IMG/VR virus record: IMGVR_UViG_3300020578_002891
Coordinates: 1 to 20,146 of that record
DNA: 20,146 nucleotides
Source of the DNA: a virus
Reading direction: 5' to 3' (one strand)
Both the position numbers and the translations under genes were made by a program. The notes beneath the pieces are model-generated. The model saw nothing but the letters and a program-made list of their open reading frames with translations, was not told the DNA's origin and searched no databases. Within the stretch, counting starts at the first letter, position 1, and every line of letters starts with the position of its first letter. Of this stretch, positions 1 through 7,778 are shown piece after piece.

Positions 1-1
1 G

Positions 2-1876
2 GTCATACAGGCCAATTTAGGTGCCTATCAAACTTATGCAAATGCAAATGTAGTATCCATACAAGCCAATTTGGGTGCATATCAGACTTATGCCAATGCC
101 AATGCTGCTGCACAAACAAACGAAATCAATAATTTATTTTCTAATGCTGGAGTGCAAGCCACAAGTATAAATCTTGTAAATGCAAATGTAACTGCTGCCA
201 ATGGTGCAATTACTGCACTGACTGCCAATGCTGCTACACAGGCTGGTCTAATTACTTCTGTTAATGCCAATGTAACTGCGGCCAATACGGCCATCGCTAG
301 TTTACAGAGCAACGCCGCCGTACAACAAGGTGTGTTAGATGTATTGTCGGGAAATGCCGTAACACAAACTTTAGAATTACAACAGTTAACAAGCAACGCC
401 GCAGTGCAAGCTGCTAACTTAACCGTTCTACTTGCAAATGCAGTCAGTCAAGAATCTAGTTTAACAGTTTTGGTTAGTAACGCTGCTGCTCAAAGCACCG
501 CAATTGACAGCATCAATGCAAACATAGGTGCTTTTCAAACTTTTGCAAATGCCAATGCAGCAGCGCAGGCTACCTCAATCACAACTTTATTGAGTAACGC
601 CGCTGTCCAGGCACAGTTTTTAGACAGTTTGACCACCAATGCTGCCGCACAAGGAGCATCTATTATCAATATAGATGCAAATTTAGGAACGGCGTCAACA
701 AACATAACTGCCTTGCAGGCCAACGCAGGCACACAAGGTGCTGCAATTGACAGTATAAATGCCAATATAGGTGCTTATCAAACTTTTGCAAATGCCAATG
801 CCGCAGTACAAGCTACTTCGTTAACTACTTTAATTGCAAATGCTGCTACGCAAGCACAATCATTAGATAGTCTCACAGCAAATGCAGCCACACAGGCCAC
901 AAGTATCAATTTGATCAATGCAAACATTGGTTTATATCAAACTTTTGCAAATGCCAATGTAGTTGCTATACAGGCAAATCTTGGTGCCTTCCAGACTTTC
1001 AGTAATGCCAATGCAGCATCACAAGCAACATCAATTAACACAATCAATGCATATCAAACTTTTGCAAATGCCAACGTAGTTGCTATACAGGCAAATCTTG
1101 GTGCCTATCAGTCATATGCAAACACTCAAGCTAGTCAAATGTACTTGCCTTCTGTCTCACGTTTAAGTGTGACAAACAGCGGTGCCTCGGGTTATCTGTT
1201 TGACCAATATTCTGGCAGTAATCCAACCATTTATGTAACCGGCGGTGAAACAATATCATTTGCTTTAAGTGTCAGTGGTCACCCGTTTATGATTCGTGTA
1301 TCATCTGGTGGTTCAAATTACGACACAGGTCTGACTCATGTTGCAACAGATGGAACTGTTAGCACAGATTCTAGTGCCCAAGGAAAAGTCAGTGGAACAC
1401 TATATTGGAAAGTTCCTTTTGATTTAGTTGGTTCCACCTACGTGTATCAATGTTCCGTACACGGCGGTATGGTTGGAAGCATCGTAATTTTACCACCCGC
1501 TACTTTTGTTTCTGCTAATCTTAGTGCCTATCAAACATATGCCAATGCCAATGCTGCCAGCCTTCAAAATGATATCAATAACATAGTATCTCAAGCAAAT
1601 GCAAATACCGCTGCCTATTTGACCACTTACACTGGCAATGTGCAGGCAGGTAATCTTATGGTCACAGGAAATATAAGAGCTGTCAGCAATGTTTTTGCAA
1701 AAACAACTATTACATCTCCTGCGGCATTTGATAGCCTCACAGCAGTGTCCGGAGCCAGGGCCTTTGTGTCAGATGGCAACATTACGGCCGCGGGCAACTT
1801 TGGTGCTACAATCAGTGGCGGTGGCTCAAATGTTGCCCCTGTATGGTCCGATGGGGTTTATTGGTATATAGGATAA
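2..1876 (+). CDS. Tail fibre-like structural protein with embedded cupredoxin-like domain (5' end missing)
   Basis: The reading frame is open to the left edge, so the gene starts outside the window; a TTG at 71 falls inside the repeats and is not a convincing start. About 380 visible residues form degenerate repeats rich in Asn, Ala and Gln. In several places the period is 14 residues (pattern N-A-x-x-Q-x-x-x-L-x-x-L-x-x), i.e. two heptads with A/Q/L/L at core positions, which suggests a long trimeric coiled-coil shaft. Nucleotides about 1139-1494 encode a different, beta-rich domain with GHPF followed by YQCSVHGGM, giving His (1280), Cys (1451), His (1460) and Met (1469). That is a type-1 copper ligand set with amicyanin-like C-x2-H-x2-M spacing. 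Repeats resume afterwards. The end, ...PVWSDGVYWYIG, resembles the tips of marine phage fibre proteins. Fibre function is inferred; copper binding is untested. Confidence 0.8.
   Translation, partial: VIQANLGAYQTYANANVVSIQANLGAYQTYANANAAAQTNEINNLFSNAGVQATSINLVNANVTAANGAITALTANAATQAGLITSVNANVTAANTAIASLQSNAAVQQGVLDVLSGNAVTQTLELQQLTSNAAVQAANLTVLLANAVSQESSLTVLVSNAAAQSTAIDSINANIGAFQTFANANAAAQATSITTLLSNAAVQAQFLDSLTTNAAAQGASIINIDANLGTASTNITALQANAGTQGAAIDSINANIGAYQTFANANAAVQATSLTTLIANAATQAQSLDSLTANAATQATSINLINANIGLYQTFANANVVAIQANLGAFQTFSNANAASQATSINTINAYQTFANANVVAIQANLGAYQSYANTQASQMYLPSVSRLSVTNSGASGYLFDQYSGSNPTIYVTGGETISFALSVSGHPFMIRVSSGGSNYDTGLTHVATDGTVSTDSSAQGKVSGTLYWKVPFDLVGSTYVYQCSVHGGMVGSIVILPPATFVSANLSAYQTYANANAASLQNDINNIVSQANANTAAYLTTYTGNVQAGNLMVTGNIRAVSNVFAKTTITSPAAFDSLTAVSGARAFVSDGNITAAGNFGATISGGGSNVAPVWSDGVYWYIG
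934..1106 (+). repeat. Near-identical 56-bp direct repeat within the fibre gene
   Basis: Positions 934-989 and 1051-1106 match at all but one base (T at 958, C at 1075). They are offset by 117 bp, exactly 39 codons, so recombination between them would delete or add an in-frame shaft segment. The rest of the shaft repeat is diverged at DNA level, so this pair looks like the most recent expansion. Confidence 0.85.
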
Positions 1877-1909
1877 CTTGTGTGATAAGCGTAAATTAAT
1901 AAGTATTAC

Positions 1910-2611
1910 ATGATCATACTATACACTTTTTTAGTCACACACATCACCATAGACTGTGTGACGCTATACCTACATCGCAGTCAGGCACATAGAGCAGTGG
2001 AATTTCATCCCATGGTCAGTCACGCAATGAGATTTTGGTTATGGTTAACTACAGGAATGGTCACTCGACAGTGGGTGGCGGTTCATAGAAAACATCATAG
2101 ATTTTGCGAAGAAGTGGGCGACCCACATAGTCCAGTACACTATGGTATATGGCGTGTATTACTTAAAGGAGCATTGTTGTATCATGAGGCAAGCAAAGAT
2201 AAAGACATGGTTAATACATACGGTGTTGGCACTCCTAATGATTGGATTGAGCGTAATGTATACACGGCTCACTCTAGACTTGGCATTACTATTCTCCTTG
2301 TGTTCAACATCTTACTATTCGGTTGGGTGGGTGCCATAATATGGACGGTGCAAATGTTATGGATACCTTTCTGGGCGGCGGGAGTAATCAACGGCGTAGG
2401 ACACTGGTGGGGCTATAGAAACGGTGACACCCGAGACCAAAGTAGAAATATAGTTCCACTTGGCATTCTAATTGGTGGTGAAGAATTACACAACAATCAC
2501 CATTTAGATCCAGCCAGTCCTCGTTTAAGCCGTCGGTGGTTTGAGTTTGACATTGGTTGGATGTATATCCAAATATTTAAATCATTAAGATTGGCCACTG
2601 TTAAAAATTAA
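1910..2611 (+). CDS. Fatty acid (acyl-CoA delta-9 type) desaturase
   Basis: Membrane di-iron desaturase family, which introduces a double bond into acyl chains of membrane lipids. The full histidine set is visible: H22-x4-H27, H59-R-K-H62-H63, and H194-N-N-H197-H198, with the additional family histidine in GVGHWWGYRN (H165). Hydrophobic segments at about 2-20 and 124-160 would anchor it in the inner membrane. At 233 residues it is shorter than cellular relatives and has little sequence before the first histidine box, but the catalytic core looks intact. The ATG at 1910 lies 33 bp after the fibre gene and has no clear Shine-Dalgarno sequence. As a phage gene it is best read as an auxiliary metabolic gene altering host membrane fluidity during infection; that role is inferred. 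Confidence 0.9.
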   Translation: MIILYTFLVTHITIDCVTLYLHRSQAHRAVEFHPMVSHAMRFWLWLTTGMVTRQWVAVHRKHHRFCEEVGDPHSPVHYGIWRVLLKGALLYHEASKDKDMVNTYGVGTPNDWIERNVYTAHSRLGITILLVFNILLFGWVGAIIWTVQMLWIPFWAAGVINGVGHWWGYRNGDTRDQSRNIVPLGILIGGEELHNNHHLDPASPRLSRRWFEFDIGWMYIQIFKSLRLATVKN

Positions 2612-2619
2612 TATACAAT
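2591..2619 (+). promoter_or_regulatory. Possible sigma70-type promoter before the primase
   Basis: TTGGCC (2591-2596) and TACAAT (2614-2619) are separated by 17 bp, matching the -35 and -10 boxes at 4/6 and 5/6 positions. The expected transcription start would be at or near the primase ATG (2626), which also lacks a Shine-Dalgarno sequence, so a leaderless mRNA is possible. In an AT-rich genome such matches arise by chance, so this is weak. Confidence 0.3.
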
Positions 2620-2625
2620 AGCAGT

Positions 2626-3654
2626 ATGTTAGACTCTATCCAGCAACAGGTTTTGCAACTACTTCCTGCCCGCAAAAAAACGGGTCAGAATGGCTGGACG
2701 AGTTTTAATGCTGTATGCTGCATACATAACGGAGAAACTGCTGATACTCGAGGTAGAGGTGGTATTAAAACAAACGCAGGACAAATATCATATCACTGTT
2801 TCAACTGCGGATATACAGCAAGTTTTATTCCTGGCCGTCATTTAAGTTTTAAGTTTCGCAAGTTATTGTCATGGTTAGGAGCAGATGATTTAACTGTTAG
2901 ACGCTTGGTAATTGAAGCAGTTAGACTAAAAGAACTTGTAGCTCCTGAGGAGCTTGAGCAGGTACCCGAAGAACAAATTCAATATGAGGCCAGACCATTG
3001 CCCGAAGGTTCAGTAAGTTTTGATCAATGGACCACTTACTTTGCCGTTCAAGGCAATGACTATCTGGTGCCTGATGGTGTAGTACGAGCAGTGCATTATG
3101 TAAATCATAGAAAAATTGATTTTCAAAAATACAAATTTTACTTAACAGATTACGAAGCATACAACTTACACCGTAGAATTATAATACCTTATTATTACAA
3201 AAATCAAATAGTAGGATACACAGCCAGAGCTATTGTGGACGGAGTAAAACCAAAGTATTGGAGCAGTCATCCAGCAGACTTTGTGTTTAATTTAGACATG
3301 CAAAAACCAGACTGGCGATTTGTAATTGTGTGCGAAGGTCCATTTGATGCTATGAGTATAGATGGTGTTAGCGTAAGTGGATCAGAAGTGTCAGACATCC
3401 AAGTTGAACAAATAGATAGATTGCAGCGCGAAGTCATAGTTGTTCCTGACTCAGATCGTGCAGGAAGAAAGTTAGTTGACCGAGCCATAGAAGCAGGATG
3501 GACTGTAAGTTTTCCTGTGTGGCAAGAGTCATGCAAAGATATAAACGATGCTGTAGTGAGATACGGTAAACTGTTTGTGCTTAAGAGTATACTGGCAGCA
3601 AGAGAAACCAGCAAGCTCAAGATTGAATTAAAGAAAAAAAAGTTATATGCTTGA
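2626..3654 (+). CDS. gp61: T4-like DNA primase (gp61 family)
   Basis: Synthesises RNA primers for lagging-strand replication and works with the gp41 helicase as the primosome. The N-terminus has a zinc-binding module (C31-x2-H34 and C58-x2-C61). The C-terminal half is a Toprim domain with CEGPFD (E237, D241) and the acidic pair D275-S-D277 followed by R278. Length (342 residues) fits T4 gp61. The last 8 bp overlap the next gene. From R286 to the end the protein is repeated, about 83% identical by eye, in the fragment at 4863-5039. Confidence 0.9.
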   Translation: MLDSIQQQVLQLLPARKKTGQNGWTSFNAVCCIHNGETADTRGRGGIKTNAGQISYHCFNCGYTASFIPGRHLSFKFRKLLSWLGADDLTVRRLVIEAVRLKELVAPEELEQVPEEQIQYEARPLPEGSVSFDQWTTYFAVQGNDYLVPDGVVRAVHYVNHRKIDFQKYKFYLTDYEAYNLHRRIIIPYYYKNQIVGYTARAIVDGVKPKYWSSHPADFVFNLDMQKPDWRFVIVCEGPFDAMSIDGVSVSGSEVSDIQVEQIDRLQREVIVVPDSDRAGRKLVDRAIEAGWTVSFPVWQESCKDINDAVVRYGKLFVLKSILAARETSKLKIELKKKKLYA

Positions 3655-4543
3655 CTTGATTAAAGGGTTTCATCTAGAAACAACCAACATCTGCACGTTG
3701 CAATGTCCTGGGTGTGCTAGAACTAGATTTATAAAAAACTTTCCAACGCAATGGAATAACAAGCAATTAAATTTAACAAATTTAAAAAATTTTTTAGATA
3801 TTGATATCAAAAGTAAAATTTTTAATCTCTGCGGAAATTATGGAGATACGATATACTACAATGATTTGTTTGATCTAGTAAAATGGATTAAGCAAAATAA
3901 TGGTATTGTCGCAATTGGTACCAATGGCAGTTATAAATCAAAAAAGTGGTGGAATGAATTGTGTTCATTATTGAGTTTTGATGATCATATTATATTTGCC
4001 ATTGATGGTACCCCAGAGAATTTTACCAATTATAGAATCAATGCAGATTGGCCTTCTATAAAGGATGGCATAGAAGTATCAACCAAGTTTACAAAAGTAA
4101 GTTGGAAATTTATTCCTTTTGAATACAATCAATTTGATATTGACAAAGCTAAAGCAATATCTAAAGATTTAGGAGTGCATTCATTTATAGTTGATCCATC
4201 AGATCGATGGAACGAGCATACTGTAAATTTTAAACCAGATACATTACTTGGGTATCGTACAGAACATGTGATAAATTGGTTACCAGAAAAGAAAACATCA
4301 ATAACTCCAAAATGCAAAACAACACATTTTGAACACTTTATTTCTGCTGAAGGATATTATATGCCGTGTTGTTTTGTAGCCGACTATAGATTTTATTACG
4401 CAAGTGAATTTTATAAAAATAAAAAAAGTTACGATATAAGTAATACAACATTGACTTCTGTTCTAGAAAATTTAGAAAGTTTTTATCAAGCTATCGAAGA
4501 AACAAAATTGAAATACTGCACTTTTAATTGCCCAAAAATATGA
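3647..4543 (+). CDS. Radical SAM protein with SPASM/twitch-like C-terminus
   Basis: Contains the radical SAM [4Fe-4S] motif C16-x3-C20-x2-C23 close to the N-terminus (NICTLQCPGC), which cleaves S-adenosylmethionine to start radical chemistry. C-terminal cysteines (PKCK, MPCC, and the final YCTFNCPKI) suggest an auxiliary Fe-S cluster as in SPASM/twitch proteins, many of which modify peptides or proteins. The substrate is unknown and no obvious precursor peptide lies next to it. The ATG sits inside the primase stop region (8-bp overlap) and the gene ends in an ATGA overlap with the truncated helicase copy, so it was translationally coupled on both sides. This is the cargo between primase and the first helicase copy. 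Confidence 0.85.
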   Translation: MLDLIKGFHLETTNICTLQCPGCARTRFIKNFPTQWNNKQLNLTNLKNFLDIDIKSKIFNLCGNYGDTIYYNDLFDLVKWIKQNNGIVAIGTNGSYKSKKWWNELCSLLSFDDHIIFAIDGTPENFTNYRINADWPSIKDGIEVSTKFTKVSWKFIPFEYNQFDIDKAKAISKDLGVHSFIVDPSDRWNEHTVNFKPDTLLGYRTEHVINWLPEKKTSITPKCKTTHFEHFISAEGYYMPCCFVADYRFYYASEFYKNKKSYDISNTTLTSVLENLESFYQAIEETKLKYCTFNCPKI

Positions 4544-4890
4544 AAGATTACACTCCTGAAGTACAAAGACTTTTCTTAGAGATGATGTTAGAAGACGCCG
4601 AAACATACGTGCGTGTTCAAAACATTTATAATGCAGACAACTTTGATCGCAGTATTAGAGAAGCTGCACGGTTTATAAAAAAACATAGCGATGACTATAA
4701 AACTCTACCTACTAGAGAACAGATACAAGCAGCCACCGGCGTAGAACTAAGAACAGTTCCAGATCTCAGAGAAGGTCATTATGATTGGTTCTTAACGGAA
4801 TTTGAAGGTTTCAGTCGCAAACAAGAACTAGAACGTGCTATTTTAAAAGCCGCGGATATGATCGAGCCATTGAAGCAGGATGGACTGTGA
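4540..4890 (+). pseudogene. Truncated copy of the gp41 helicase (N-terminal part only)
   Basis: From the ATG at 4540 (ATGA overlap with the radical SAM gene) about 108 residues align with residues 6-113 of the full helicase at 6314-7756, about 86% identical by eye. Similarity stops at DMIE (about 4865), where the sequence switches to a primase copy in another frame. Eight unrelated residues follow before the stop at 4888-4890. The RecA-like ATPase domain is absent, so it cannot be a helicase. Differences from the full copy are mostly third-position or conservative, showing that both copies diverged while functional. The surviving 116-residue ORF may still be translated; whether it has a role is unknown. 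Confidence 0.85.
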
Positions 4891-5039
4891 GTTTTCCTAT
4901 ATGGCAAGAAACCTGCAAAGACATAAATGAAGCTGTCATACGATACGGTAAACTGTTTGTTATAAAAAGCATTTTACAGGCCAAAGAAACTACTAGATTG
5001 AAAATAGAATTGAAAAAGAAAAAGTATGCAATGGTTTAA
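4863..5039 (+). pseudogene. Truncated copy of the gp61 primase C-terminus
   Basis: Reading from CGA at 4863 gives RAIEAGWTVSFPIWQETC and on to the stop at 5037-5039. It matches primase residues 286-339 at about 45 of 54 positions, all changes conservative. The frame is intact but has no start of its own and is out of frame with the helicase fragment it is joined to. At the junction both parents share only CGA (4863-4865). It lacks the zinc and Toprim motifs, so it cannot be active. The next ORF starts inside its 3' end, as happens at the complete primase. Confidence 0.85.
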
Positions 5040-5127
5040 AAAAATTCTACGTGAATTTTTGATTTGGTACAGATTTAGACGCGAACTTAAAAGTATGCGC
5101 GACGACGAACCGTACATATACAAATGA
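5026..5127 (+). CDS. Small basic hypothetical protein, 33 residues
   Basis: The ATG at 5026 lies within the end of the primase fragment and the stop (5125-5127) overlaps the methyltransferase ATG as ATGA. The product starts MQWFKKILREFLIWYRF and ends EPYIYK; the first 17 residues could form an amphipathic, membrane-touching helix and the whole is rich in Lys/Arg. Tight packing between two other frames supports real coding. Function unknown. Confidence 0.5.
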   Translation: MQWFKKILREFLIWYRFRRELKSMRDDEPYIYK

Positions 5128-5804
5128 ATCCAATTCAAGAATTTTATAACACATATCCGTTTCCGGGCGAGTACTCTTGGAAACAATTGATGGATATAGC
5201 GTATCCACCTCGTAACAGATACCTTGCAGTGATAGACAAATATTTACAAGATGGACAAACTGTATTAGATGTTGGATGCGGTACTGGTTTAATTACCAAT
5301 TTGTTTGCTAGCAGATATCGCAGTAAATTTACAGGCATCGATTTTTCTCGCGGTCTAGATATAGCCAAGCAGTTTGCTCACGTAAATCACCTGCAGAATG
5401 TGAAGTACATAAAACAAGATTTTGATAATTTTTGTCCTAGTGATCAATTTGATGTGGTGATCGCACAAAGCTTTTTAACACATAGTCATAATCCTTTATC
5501 TGCATTGGCTAGATTACAAAAGCATACCAAACCTGGCGGCCTCTTGATTTTTAGTGTGTATAATCCAGCCGGTCAGTTTTTTAAAAAGGTCTGCAATTTG
5601 AATTACAACAATGATCGTTTGGCTTTAGATCAAAAAAGCAATCCATTGGACAATGTGTTGGGCGACAATTGTATAAGAACCAAATTTGTCACGTGGCGGC
5701 TGAAAGAAATAATGCCATCAGTAAAAAATCGTTTGGTAGCCTTATCGGCTCTGTTTAACAGTCGTAACGGTGGTTTAACAATTTATGTTTATGAAAATAA
5801 ATGA
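5124..5804 (+). CDS. Class I SAM-dependent methyltransferase
   Basis: The protein contains the class I methyltransferase motif I (VLDVGCGTG, residues about 49-57), an acidic end to strand 2 (FTGIDFS), a motif II-like FDVVIAQS, and KPGGLLIFSV after it. This is the Methyltransf_11/25-type core, about 226 residues. No target-recognition domain typical of DNA methyltransferases (such as DPPY) is visible, so a small molecule, lipid or protein substrate is more likely. It overlaps both neighbours and is part of the second cargo between the primase fragment and the full helicase. Confidence 0.8.
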   Translation: MNPIQEFYNTYPFPGEYSWKQLMDIAYPPRNRYLAVIDKYLQDGQTVLDVGCGTGLITNLFASRYRSKFTGIDFSRGLDIAKQFAHVNHLQNVKYIKQDFDNFCPSDQFDVVIAQSFLTHSHNPLSALARLQKHTKPGGLLIFSVYNPAGQFFKKVCNLNYNNDRLALDQKSNPLDNVLGDNCIRTKFVTWRLKEIMPSVKNRLVALSALFNSRNGGLTIYVYENK

Positions 5805-6330
5805 AATAGAGCAAGATATTTGGCAGTGGATCGAGCAATATGTAGAAACTGAGCATAAATTTTACGATTATAAATTTCCGCCTTGCCCCTATGCCAAATC
5901 TGCCAGACTCAGAGGACTTGTTGATGTGGTGGCACATGAATCTGGAAACATAAAAAAGTTTATCAGCGAGCAAGTCAACGATCTGATTGGTGGAAAAAAA
6001 TTCAATGTGCGGGTGCTGGTATTTGCACCAAGATACAAGTATCTGTATGGATTTAAAAAATTTATAAACAAAGTTAATTTGGAAATTGTTCCGCTAGATT
6101 TTTATGCACAATACGGTACAGCATTGCGTACCGCTAGTCGTTATACGGGATTATTAAACAAAGGACCCTACTCAATTGTGATTGTAAATAAACTATCGGA
6201 TGTTCTTGCTGGGCATCAAGCTTTACTTAATACAGATTATTACAAACCATGGGCCAAGCATCATTATGATGCCGTGGTAGTTCGTAGACAACAAATGTAC
6301 GAAAAATATAAACATGAACACAACGACTAA
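5791..6330 (+). CDS. Hypothetical protein, possibly DUF1415-like
   Basis: I prefer the ATG at 5791 (MKINEIEQ) over one two codons upstream at 5785; both overlap the methyltransferase end. The protein is about 179 residues. An early W-x-x-Q/E-Y-V region is followed by PPCPYAK, then VRVLVFAPRY, and later KGPYSIVIVN. The order (aromatic helix, C-P-[FY]-A, a beta strand ending in P, a late P-Y-x-x-x-x segment) and length recall DUF1415 proteins, but this is by eye and tentative. No catalytic motif is recognised. The 3' end overlaps the helicase start by 17 bp, so the two are probably co-translated. Confidence 0.6.
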   Translation: MKINEIEQDIWQWIEQYVETEHKFYDYKFPPCPYAKSARLRGLVDVVAHESGNIKKFISEQVNDLIGGKKFNVRVLVFAPRYKYLYGFKKFINKVNLEIVPLDFYAQYGTALRTASRYTGLLNKGPYSIVIVNKLSDVLAGHQALLNTDYYKPWAKHHYDAVVVRRQQMYEKYKHEHND

Positions 6331-7756
6331 AGATTATAACGTAAACATTCAAAAGTTATTTTTGGAAATGATGCTTGAAGACGCAGAAACATATGTGCGT
6401 GTTCAAAACATTTACAACGCAGATAACTTTGATAGAAGTTTACGTGAGGTTGCCCGTTTTATAAAAAAGCACAGTGATGATCATAAAACTTTGCCCACAA
6501 GAGAGCAGATACAGGCTACCACTGGCGTTGAACTACGATCAGTTCCTGATCTGCAAGAAGGACATTATGAATGGTTTCTTGCAGAGTTTGAAAGTTTTAG
6601 TCGCAAGCAAGAACTAGAGCGAGCGATTCTTCAAGCCGCAGACATGATCGAAAAAGGCGACTTTGATCCTGTGGAAAAATTAATCAAGGATGCAGTACAA
6701 ATCAGTTTAACCAAGGATATGGGCACAGACTACTTTAGTGATCCGGCAGCTCGTATCAACCGGTATTTTAATAGCGGTGGGCAAGTGAGTACAGGCTGGC
6801 CCAGTGTTGACAAACTGCTGTACGGCGGTTTTAGCAGAGGCGAACTAAACATTTTTGCCGGCGGTTCGGGATCGGGTAAGAGTTTAGTCATGATGAACAT
6901 TGCACTCAATTGGTTGCAAGCAGGCCTTAACGGTGTATACATAACACTAGAACTTAGTGAAGAACTGACCAGCTTGCGTACTGATGCAATGTTGGCAAAT
7001 ATGAGTACCAAAGACATACGTCGGGACATTGATACCACTACACTCAAAGTAAAAATGGTAGGAAAGAAATCCGGAACTTATCAAGTAAAGGGCTTGCCTG
7101 CACAGAGCAATATTAACGATATCCGTGCGTACTTGAAAGAGTATCAAATTCAAACAGGGCGTCAAGTAGATTTCATTATGATTGATTACTTGGACTTACT
7201 CATGCCTGTCAGTGCCAAGGTTAGTCCCAATGATCTGTTTGTCAAAGACAAGTATGTGAGTGAAGAACTACGTAACTTGGCCAAAGAACTAGGTATCCTG
7301 ATGGTAACTGCAAGTCAGTTAAATCGTAGTGCAGTAGAAGAAGTGGAGTTTGACCATAGTCATATCTCAGGAGGTATCAGTAAAATTAACACAGCAGACA
7401 ATGTGTTTGGTATTTTTACCAGCAGAGCCATGCGTGAGCGCGGCCGTTATCAGATTCAGTGTATGAAAAGTCGTAGCAGCACAGGTGTGGGCATGAAAGT
7501 GGACTTGGAATACAATATCGAAACCATGCGTATCACTGATCCTGGTCCGGATGCACAAAGTGAAAATGGAGGAACAGGATTTCGTACTAGCAATCAAATC
7601 ATGGATCAAATCAAAACATCGACTAGCACATCCAGTCCGCCCATGACTACAGCTCGACCCAAACCAGGATTCAATATTGAAAACAAAGTCCAGGCAAATG
7701 TTGACAGTTCACGACTTAAAAGTATGCTAGCAAGCCTTAAAACAAAAAGCGAATAA
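6314..7756 (+). CDS. gp41: Replicative DNA helicase, T4 gp41 / DnaB family
   Basis: Hexameric 5'-3' helicase that unwinds the replication fork and recruits the primase. The N-terminal helical domain (about 1-135) is followed by a RecA-like domain with Walker A GGSGSGKS (183-190), Walker B IMIDYLDLL (about 288-296), and TASQLNR (332-338), all typical of DnaB/gp41. The C-terminal tail (after about 405) is Ser/Thr/Pro rich. Length (480) matches T4 gp41. The first 113 residues are duplicated at 4540-4865. This is the only complete helicase copy in the window. Confidence 0.95.
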   Translation: MNTTTKDYNVNIQKLFLEMMLEDAETYVRVQNIYNADNFDRSLREVARFIKKHSDDHKTLPTREQIQATTGVELRSVPDLQEGHYEWFLAEFESFSRKQELERAILQAADMIEKGDFDPVEKLIKDAVQISLTKDMGTDYFSDPAARINRYFNSGGQVSTGWPSVDKLLYGGFSRGELNIFAGGSGSGKSLVMMNIALNWLQAGLNGVYITLELSEELTSLRTDAMLANMSTKDIRRDIDTTTLKVKMVGKKSGTYQVKGLPAQSNINDIRAYLKEYQIQTGRQVDFIMIDYLDLLMPVSAKVSPNDLFVKDKYVSEELRNLAKELGILMVTASQLNRSAVEEVEFDHSHISGGISKINTADNVFGIFTSRAMRERGRYQIQCMKSRSSTGVGMKVDLEYNIETMRITDPGPDAQSENGGTGFRTSNQIMDQIKTSTSTSSPPMTTARPKPGFNIENKVQANVDSSRLKSMLASLKTKSE

Positions 7757-7761
7757 ATATC
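7752..7761 (+). promoter_or_regulatory. T4-type late promoter
   Basis: AATAAATATC overlaps the helicase stop codon. It matches the T4/cyanomyovirus late element (NATAAATA), read by sigma gp55 with gp33/gp45. It would start transcription about 7767 for the operon running to 10477. The same core recurs at 10493, 11045 and 11506. Confidence 0.65.
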
Positions 7762-7778
7762 TAATAACGGAGTAGATT

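Noticed and set aside
88-765. Open frames on the - strand opposite the fibre repeats
   Set aside because: They are shadows of the Asn/Ala/Gln-rich repeat codons, with no start signals; the + frame is continuous across them.
1-1130. CRISPR-like or regulatory DNA repeat array
   Set aside because: The repeats are in-frame multiples of codons, diverged at third positions and encode a heptad pattern, so they are protein repeats.
1139-1494. Plastocyanin for host photosynthetic electron transport
   Set aside because: The domain is fused within a fibre shaft, has no signal peptide and uses C-x2-H-x2-M spacing rather than the plastocyanin spacing, so a virion module is more likely.
4860-4890. A sequencing frameshift breaking one gene
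   Set aside because: The sequence on either side belongs to two different genes (gp41 and gp61), both present intact elsewhere, so restoring the frame would not restore one gene.
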